Positions 59,901-64,000 of a stretch of 64,000 bases of DNA are shown piece after piece. The stretch covers positions 1 to 64,000 of the forward strand of contig JBQTHD010000027.1 of assembly GCA_052390275.1 (NCBI GenBank), in the 5' to 3' direction. The position numbers and the translations under genes are program-made. The stretch comes from JBQTHD01 sp052390275 (GTDB lineage: Bacteria; Actinomycetota; Acidimicrobiia; Acidimicrobiales; AC-14). Under the pieces are notes generated by a model. It did not search any database, was not told where the DNA came from, and was given only the letters and a program-made list of their open reading frames with translations. The stretch's first letter is position 1; each line of letters begins with the position of its first letter.

Positions 59901-60358
59901 CCGATCGGGGCCGGGTGTTCTTCTCTCTGGCCGACCGGGACAAGGCGGCCGGTCTGGTGGCCGCCCGACATTTCGTCGACCTCGGCTTCGCCTTGGCCGC
60001 CACCGAGGGCACCGCCGCCTTCCTGGCGACTGCCGGGCTGGCGGTGGACCGCGTGGTGGCAAAGTTGGGGGGCGTCGCCGGAACGTCGGCGCCACCCGTG
60101 GACCCGTCGGAAGCGCCGGCGGCGGGTCTGCCCACGGCGGTGGACCTCCTGGTTGGTGGGGAGGTCCAGATGGTGGTCAACACCCCCCGGGGCCGAGGAC
60201 CTCGCGCCGACGGCGCCTACATTCGCCAAGCTGCCGCCCGCTGCGGGGTTCCCTGCCTCACCACCGTGGCTGCCGCGCTGGCCGCGGCCGCCGGCATCGC
60301 CGACTGGCGGGTCCATGGACTCGGTGTTCGTTCGTTGCAGGAGTGGCACCGGCGGTGA
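56960..60358 (+). CDS. carB: Carbamoyl-phosphate synthase large chain
   Basis: 1132 residues, slightly longer than usual. Two homologous ATP-grasp halves. The first begins LLIGSGPIVIGQACEFDYSG with VRPSFILGGTGTGIA. The second begins VVILGSGPNRIGQGIEFDYC with MRPSYVLGGRAMEIVYDDE. The C-terminal allosteric MGS-like domain (about 985 on) includes LVNGGEVQMVVNTPRG-type sequence. Makes carbamoyl phosphate from bicarbonate, ammonia and 2 ATP. Overlaps pyrD (GTGA). Confidence 0.97.
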   Translation: MPRRDDITSILLIGSGPIVIGQACEFDYSGTQACRVLGQEGYRVILVNSNPATIMTDPGFADRTYVEPLDADVLTAIIERERPDAVLPTLGGQTALNLAMELSRAGVFGQYGVEMIGASADAISTAENRDRFKAAMGEIGLSVPPSGFAHTVPEALAVAETTGYPVIVRPSFILGGTGTGIAAGPDQLLRLAELGLAASPATEILVERSIAGWKEYELEVMRDRADNCVVVCSIENFDPMGVHTGDSITVAPAQTLSDFEYQAMRDAAFACIRRIGVDTGGSNIQFAVNPVDGEMVVIEMNPRVSRSSALASKATGFPIAKIAARLAVGYTLDEIPNDITRRTPASFEPTIDYVVTKIPRWAFEKFPGHEPVLGTRMQSVGEAMAIGRTFCESLQKGLRSLEHGRLGLNCDPAETLYDSLDDQALVAAASVATPDRPFQLEAALGRGISVAALADATRVDPWFLDQMLRITEMRAVLADREPRSVDAATWIEAKGLGFADSQLGWLWGIDPARVRHLRTAAGVRPVFKTVDTCGAEFEAATPYHYATYELSTYDRHGPGGTGDSDEVVLGTRPSVVILGSGPNRIGQGIEFDYCCVHASFALREAGFDTVMINCNPETVSTDYDTSDRLYFEPLTAEDVFNVLESESGGSGATPGSGPLAGVIVGLGGQTPLKLAGVIAEAGYRILGTAPASIDAAEDRQRWSVLCADLGIAQPPGGTAATVEVALEVAHRVGYPVLMRPSYVLGGRAMEIVYDDEGLARAMEALGRFGSLGREGGLSADRPVLIDRFLEDAVEVDVDAIRDAGGEVLIGGVMEHVEEAGVHSGDSACVLPPPTLEPDVVATIGGHTVAIAHALEVVGPLNVQFAVKEGPTGSEVFVLEANPRASRTLPFVAKATGVPLAQVAARVMAGASLAELRVQGLVPPPVQGHVAVKEAVLPFSRFPEADTLLGPEMRSTGEVMGIGATYGLAFHKSQSAAGDHLPDRGRVFFSLADRDKAAGLVAARHFVDLGFALAATEGTAAFLATAGLAVDRVVAKLGGVAGTSAPPVDPSEAPAAGLPTAVDLLVGGEVQMVVNTPRGRGPRADGAYIRQAAARCGVPCLTTVAAALAAAAGIADWRVHGLGVRSLQEWHRR

Positions 60359-61311
60359 TCACCCGTCGGTCGGAAACCAAAGTTGATCCCCGGGTTCGGG
60401 TGGGTTCGGTGGAACTTCCGGGCCCGGTGATGACGGCCTCGGGTACCTCGGGTCACGGAGCGGAACTGGCGGCGTTCATGGATCTGGCCCGACTGGGCGC
60501 GGTGGTGGTCAAGTCACTGTCGGCCGATCCCTGGTTGGGCAACCCAGAACCCAGGGTGGTGGAGGCCGAGGCCGGGATGATCAACAGCGTGGGTCTGTCG
60601 AACCCGGGTGTCGCGCGCTGGATCGATGAGGAGTTGGCTGTCCTGGTGGCCACCGGGGCGCGGGTGGTGGCCAGCATCTGGGGATCCACCGTGGCCGGCT
60701 ACGCCCGGGCCGCCGACCTTATGAGTCGAGCCCCCGTGGAAGTGGTGGCCGTGGAGGTCAACTTGAGTTGCCCCAACCTCGACGGGGGTCAGCACATGTT
60801 CGCCCACTCCCCTGAGGCCACCGCCGAGGTGATCGCGGCCACCGCCGGGTGTGGGCGTCCCCGGTGGGCCAAGCTAAGTCCCAACGTCACAGACATCCGC
60901 CCGATAGCCGAGGCTGCGCTCGATTCCGGGGCAGAGGCCCTGACCCTGGTCAACACCGTCCGGGCGCTGGCTCTGGATCCGGTCACCGGCCGGCCGCGGT
61001 TGGGAGCCGGGCCCGGGGGGCTGTCCGGTCCGGCCATCCGGCCCGTCGCCGTCCGGGCCGTGGCCGAATGCCGCGATGCCTTTCCCGACGCCGCCATCAT
61101 CGGAGTCGGAGGGATCACCCGCGGGGTTCACGCCGCGGAGATGATGGTGGCCGGAGCCAACGCCGTGGCGGTGGGAACCGCCACCTTCGCCGACCCCCGG
61201 GCACCCGCCCGGGTCCAGGCCGAACTCATTCGATGGTGTGTCGATCACCGCCGATTGCGTGTGGCTGACCTCGGCCGTGTCGGGCCGACCAACTCGAGGA
61301 GGAGTCCATGA
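60355..61311 (+). CDS. pyrD: Dihydroorotate dehydrogenase (class 1 type)
   Basis: 318 residues from GTG 60355. PGPVMTASGTSGHGAEL, VVKSLSADPWLGNPEPR, EVNLSCPNLDGG with the catalytic Cys (about 138), WAKLSPNVTDI, ALTLVNTVRAL, GPAIRPVAVRAVAE and IGVGGITRGVHAAEMMVAGA. The Cys base and lack of a membrane-binding helix place it in class 1 (1B-like), but no pyrK is adjacent. Many actinobacteria use a class 2 enzyme instead. Confidence 0.93.
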   Translation: MITRRSETKVDPRVRVGSVELPGPVMTASGTSGHGAELAAFMDLARLGAVVVKSLSADPWLGNPEPRVVEAEAGMINSVGLSNPGVARWIDEELAVLVATGARVVASIWGSTVAGYARAADLMSRAPVEVVAVEVNLSCPNLDGGQHMFAHSPEATAEVIAATAGCGRPRWAKLSPNVTDIRPIAEAALDSGAEALTLVNTVRALALDPVTGRPRLGAGPGGLSGPAIRPVAVRAVAECRDAFPDAAIIGVGGITRGVHAAEMMVAGANAVAVGTATFADPRAPARVQAELIRWCVDHRRLRVADLGRVGPTNSRRSP

Positions 61312-61448
61312 CCACGTTCTCGCCGCTTCCCGGGCCGATGCCACGACCCGGCTCGCATCCCCGGTCCGGGCCACCACCGCCCCCCGGGTCGCCATCGCAG
61401 CCTGTAGCAGCGTGTGACCCGAAGCGCCCCTGGGCGGATCCGCTTTGA
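61308..61448 (+). CDS. Bridge mini-ORF, 46 aa, pyrD to pyrF
   Basis: ATG 61308 overlaps the pyrD stop (ATGA) and has gaggaggag about five bases upstream. The 46-residue, Pro-rich frame (MTTFSPLPGPMPRPGSH...) stops at 61446-61448, overlapping TTG 61445 of pyrF (TTGA). The strong ribosome site belongs to the mini-ORF, while pyrF itself has none obvious. Confidence 0.5.
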   Translation: MTTFSPLPGPMPRPGSHPRSGPPPPPGSPSQPVAACDPKRPWADPL

Positions 61449-62140
61449 GCGCCCCGGCGGAGTTGCTCCCTCGCCTGGCCCTGGTCCTCGACTCCGACGA
61501 CCTGGTCGAAGCCCTGCGCCTGGCCCAGGAGCTGGCGCCCTGGTTTGGCGTGGTCAAGGTCGGCCTCGAGCTCTACACCGCCGCCGGCCCCGACGCGGTC
61601 ACGGCGCTGTCGGCCGCCGGTTTCGAGGTGTTCTGCGACCTCAAGCTCTACGACATCCCCACGACGGTGCGCCGTGCCGCCCGGGTGGTGGCCTCGCTGG
61701 GGGCGTCCTACCTCACGGTTCACGCCCAGGGGGGGCCGGTCATGGTCCGGGCAGCGGTCGAGGGCCTGGCCGAAGGGGCGGCAGCAGCCGGCCTGGCCGA
61801 ACCAATGGCTCTGGCCGTGACCGTCTTGACCAGCGACGCCGGGGCTCCCGCCCACATCCTGGGCCATCGGGTGGCCTGCGCCCTCGATGCTGGATGCCGC
61901 GGTGTGGTGTGCGCCGCGGCCGACGTTCACGAGGTCAAGCAGTTGGCCCCGCGCCTCGCCTGCGTGGTGCCGGGCATCCGCATGGCCGACACGGCCACCC
62001 ACGACCAGGCCCGGTTCGCCACCCCGGCCGAAGCCCTGGCCGCCGGCGCCGATCTGTTGGTGGTGGGTCGCACGGTGACCAAAGCGGCCGACCCGGCGGC
62101 CGCCGCCGAGGCTCTCGTTCGATCCTTGACGGGGGTGTGA
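61445..62140 (+). CDS. pyrF: Orotidine 5'-phosphate decarboxylase
   Basis: 231 residues from TTG 61445. LALVLDSDDLVEALRLAQEL, VVKVGLELYTAAG, FCDLKLYDIPTTVRRAA with the Asp-Lys-Asp catalytic set (about 63-68), VVPGIRMADTATHDQARF and GADLLVVGRTVT. Makes UMP. Translation probably depends on the preceding mini-ORF. Confidence 0.95.
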   Translation: MSAPAELLPRLALVLDSDDLVEALRLAQELAPWFGVVKVGLELYTAAGPDAVTALSAAGFEVFCDLKLYDIPTTVRRAARVVASLGASYLTVHAQGGPVMVRAAVEGLAEGAAAAGLAEPMALAVTVLTSDAGAPAHILGHRVACALDAGCRGVVCAAADVHEVKQLAPRLACVVPGIRMADTATHDQARFATPAEALAAGADLLVVGRTVTKAADPAAAAEALVRSLTGV

Positions 62141-62212
62141 CCGGGCCGGACGATCGAGGCGGAGGCAATAAGGGCTGGTAGGAGGCACTGGGTAGGCGCT
62201 GGGGTGGCGCGC

Positions 62213-62218
62213 TAGGGT
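62213..62218 (+). promoter_or_regulatory. -10 box (TAGGGT) for mihF, leaderless type
   Basis: TAGGGT ends seven bases before ATG 62226. Fits TANNNT and suggests mihF has its own promoter after the pyr genes. Confidence 0.4.
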
Positions 62219-62225
62219 GCTTTGC

Positions 62226-62543
62226 ATGCCGCTGCCGCCCTCGTTATCACCAGAAGATCGCCAGAAGGCTCTAGAGAAGGCCGCCGTCGCCCGCCGCCAG
62301 CGGGCTGAGCTGAAGGACAAGCTCAAGATGGGCACCACGACCTTGGCCGAACTGCTCGCCTCCAGCTCAACCGATGAGGTGGTGGCCAAGATGAAGGTGC
62401 TCACCGTCTTGGAGTCGCTGCCGGGCGTGGGCAAGGTCCGGGCCCGCCGGGTCATGGAGGAAGTCGGGATCAGCGAGGCCCGTCGGGTGCGTGGGCTCGG
62501 TGCCCAGCAGCGGGAGTCTCTGCTGCGTATGTTCGCGTCCTGA
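62226..62543 (+). CDS. mihF: Integration host factor, actinobacterial type (mIHF)
   Basis: 105 residues. N-terminal helix PPSLSPEDRQKALEKAA and a helix-two-turn-helix region VLESLPGVGKVRARRVMEE, followed by RVRGLGAQQRESLL. This nucleoid protein family is specific to actinobacteria and typically sits directly before gmk, as here. Binds and bends DNA. An in-frame upstream start (62217) is possible. Confidence 0.92.
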   Translation: MPLPPSLSPEDRQKALEKAAVARRQRAELKDKLKMGTTTLAELLASSSTDEVVAKMKVLTVLESLPGVGKVRARRVMEEVGISEARRVRGLGAQQRESLLRMFAS

Positions 62544-62622
62544 GCTTTCGGACCTGGAATCCCCGCCGGGCCCAGTCAACGACTCCGGCCCGCTCCCCCC
62601 AACCCTGACGCCTCCGTCCTCG

Positions 62623-63222
62623 GTGGCGGCACGTCACCGGGGCCTGCTGGTGGTGGTGGTCGGTCCGTCGGGGGTGGGAAAGGGAACCATCGTCGCCGCC
62701 CTGATGGCAGGCGACACCCGCCTGTGGCTCAGCCGTTCGTGGACAACCCGCGCCCGGCGCCCGGGAGAGGTGGCGGACGCCTACGAGTTCGTCGGGCGGG
62801 AGCATTTCCAGCAGGCCGCGGCCGAGGGGCGATTCCTGGAGTGGGCCGAGGTCTTTGGCCAGCTGTATGGAACTCCCGTTCCCGACCCGCCGCCTGGCTG
62901 CGACGTCGTATTGGAGATCGACGTCCAAGGGGCCGAGCAGGTGTTGTCCCGATGCCCCGATGCCGTGGTGGTGCTCATAGTTCCCCCCTCCCGCCAGGTT
63001 CAGGCCGAACGCCTGGCAGCACGAGGCGACGACCCGACCGAGATCGCCCGCCGCATTGCCCTGGCCGGCCCGGAGGAGTCCCGAGCCCGGACGCTGGCAC
63101 ACCATGTGGTGGTCAACGACGACTTGAGCCGGGCCACGGCGGAGGTGGCTGGTATTCTCCAGGCCCACCGGTCGGCCGCCAGCCCGGAAAGAGACGCCGT
63201 CTCGGAGGCGACGCCCCGGTAG
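62623..63222 (+). CDS. gmk: Guanylate kinase
   Basis: 199 residues from GTG 62623. The frame is open further up, but no family sequence precedes it. P-loop VVGPSGVGKGTIVAAL, SRSWTTRARRPGE, GMP-site Y/F segment AYEFVGREHF, EIDVQGAEQV. Phosphorylates GMP to GDP. Sits in the conserved mihF-gmk-rpoZ order. Confidence 0.93.
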   Translation: MAARHRGLLVVVVGPSGVGKGTIVAALMAGDTRLWLSRSWTTRARRPGEVADAYEFVGREHFQQAAAEGRFLEWAEVFGQLYGTPVPDPPPGCDVVLEIDVQGAEQVLSRCPDAVVVLIVPPSRQVQAERLAARGDDPTEIARRIALAGPEESRARTLAHHVVVNDDLSRATAEVAGILQAHRSAASPERDAVSEATPR

Positions 63223-63289
63223 CCGGTTGGCCTGCGGGTAAGTCGGTCGGAACTCTCCGATCCGACGACAAGGTTCCAGGAGGTAAGTG

Positions 63290-63634
63290 GTGTCGGAGCG
63301 CTCCAGCCTGATTCATCCCCCGATCGAAGACCTTTTGGGTCGGGTCGATTCCAAGTTTGCGCTGGTCACCCTGGCTGCCCGGCGGGGCCGGCAGATCAAT
63401 TCCTACTTCAGCCAGTTGGGCGAGGGACTGGGGGCCATGATCCCGCCGCAGGTCCCTTCGGTATCGCGCAAACCCCTGTCCATCGCCCTTGAGGAGATCG
63501 CCGCCGAAAAGATCGTGTTCGTGGACGTGGTGGCCGAGGCGGGGGAGGATGAGTCCTCGGCTGAGACGGCCGATGGCGATGCCGCACCGGCGTGGGCCCT
63601 GGCGGAGGCTCCCGACACGGGTTCGGAGCACTAG
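63290..63634 (+). CDS. rpoZ: RNA polymerase omega subunit
   Basis: 114 residues from GTG 63290, with aggaggt ending about four bases upstream (GTG 63287 is adjacent and in frame). HPPIEDLLGRVDSKFALVTLAARRGRQINSYF is split here as PPIEDLLGRVDSKFALV and AARRGRQINSYF, the omega signature. The C-terminal 40 residues are acidic and Ala-rich. Helps assemble RNA polymerase. Confidence 0.94.
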   Translation: MSERSSLIHPPIEDLLGRVDSKFALVTLAARRGRQINSYFSQLGEGLGAMIPPQVPSVSRKPLSIALEEIAAEKIVFVDVVAEAGEDESSAETADGDAAPAWALAEAPDTGSEH

Positions 63635-63735
63635 CCCTACCTTCGCCCGTCCTTACCTCGCCTTCCCTACCGTCGTCCCCCACGTCGCCTCCTCCGATCT
63701 TTCAGCCGTCCGCACCGGATGGCTCTGACCACCCG

Positions 63736-64000
63736 GTGACATCGCAACCGACGGATGGCGCCGTGGTCGGCCGCCGGATCGTGCTGGGGGTGTGTGGGAG
63801 CGTGGCCGCCTACAAGTCGGCCGAACTCTGCCGGGCGCTGGTGGGAGCGGGGGCCCAGGTGGTCCCGGTGCTGACCGCCAACTCTGCGAACTTCATCGGA
63901 GCGGCCACGTTGTCGGCCCTGTCGGGCAACCCGACCCGGTCGTCGCTGTGGGAGGGACCGGGAGTTTCTCCACATACCGATCTGGCCCGCTGGGCTGAAG
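63736..64000 (+). CDS. coaBC: CoaBC (phosphopantothenoylcysteine decarboxylase/synthetase), 5' part
   Basis: The frame from GTG 63736 (or GTG 63763) runs off the window. It reads RRIVLGVCGSVAAYKSAEL, GAQVVPVLTANSANFI and LARWAE, the flavoprotein decarboxylase (CoaC) N-terminal half. The gmk-rpoZ-coaBC order is standard. About 88 residues are visible. Confidence 0.9.
   Translation, partial: MTSQPTDGAVVGRRIVLGVCGSVAAYKSAELCRALVGAGAQVVPVLTANSANFIGAATLSALSGNPTRSSLWEGPGVSPHTDLARWAE

Noticed and set aside
56885..60349. 1154-codon open frame on the minus strand
   Set aside because: It is the antisense shadow of carB, a well-supported gene. High GC keeps the complementary frame open, and the product is low complexity (Gly/His/Gln/Arg-rich) with no domain.
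62137..62181. Further bridge mini-ORF between pyrF and mihF
   Set aside because: GTG overlaps the pyrF stop, but the frame ends 44 bp short of the mihF start, which has its own promoter-like box.
1..64000. tRNA or rRNA genes, CRISPR arrays, transposase or integrase genes
   Set aside because: I looked for T-loop/acceptor patterns, rRNA core sequences, spaced repeats and DDE or recombinase motifs on both strands and found none that hold up. Short tRNA-like matches cannot be fully excluded by eye.

Overview
The window is a 64 kb chromosomal segment of a very GC-rich bacterium. Gene content and order point to an actinobacterium, most likely of the Acidimicrobiia type, though no rRNA or other phylogenetic marker is present to prove it. 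The evidence is an actinobacterial integration host factor (mIHF) gene between pyrF and gmk, a DUF948-DUF6167-alaS-ruvX-mltG-aro order, a PyrR attenuator ahead of pyrRBC-carAB-pyrDF, frequent GTG and TTG starts, TANNNT -10 boxes directly before start codons, and near-universal stop/start overlaps.

Layout. 0-8 kb: a 15-bp minisatellite, a VapBC toxin-antitoxin pair, an alpha/beta hydrolase divergent from a small P-loop kinase, a secreted protein with a LAATG sortase-like tail, a lipoprotein, and an unusual membrane AAA/M41 (FtsH-like) protease. 8-18.7 kb (minus strand): a tightly overlapping anaerobic-type cobalamin operon (cobI, cobM, cbiD, cobL, a cbiG-cobJ fusion, a ferredoxin, cbiC, cbiX, cbtB, cbtA and a HAD hydrolase). 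cobB/cbiA lies apart at 24-25.7 kb. 18.9-25.7 kb: a double-cupredoxin lipoprotein, an ABC-2 exporter operon, a second VapBC, a 170-bp palindromic element, a Uma2 protein and cobB. 25.8-47.5 kb: ccdA-resA, then DUF948, DUF6167, alaS, ruvX, mltG, aroE, a prepilin peptidase, aroC, an aroK-aroB fusion, aroQ, an M24 peptidase, efp and nusB. This run is interrupted at the mltG/aroE junction by an island with a giant RCC1/RHS polymorphic toxin and its likely immunity genes. A broken second copy of the mltG 3' end lies on the far side of the island. 48-52.5 kb: a membrane protein, a membrane-anchored molybdopterin oxidoreductase, a methyltransferase and a two-component system. 52.6-64 kb: the pyrimidine operon with its attenuator, then mihF, gmk, rpoZ and the start of coaBC.

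Working together: the aro genes make chorismate, the pyr/car genes make UMP under PyrR attenuation, and the cob genes make the corrin ring with cobalt uptake by CbtAB. ccdA/resA suggest cytochrome c maturation, and cupredoxin and molybdopterin proteins point to envelope redox chemistry.

The most unusual signal is organisational. Where adjacent operon genes do not overlap directly, the gap is often filled exactly by a mini-ORF (4-56 codons). Its start overlaps the upstream stop and its stop overlaps or abuts the downstream start. Nine clear cases and two weaker ones are recorded. A second recurring feature is in-frame 15-bp minisatellites inside unrelated genes.
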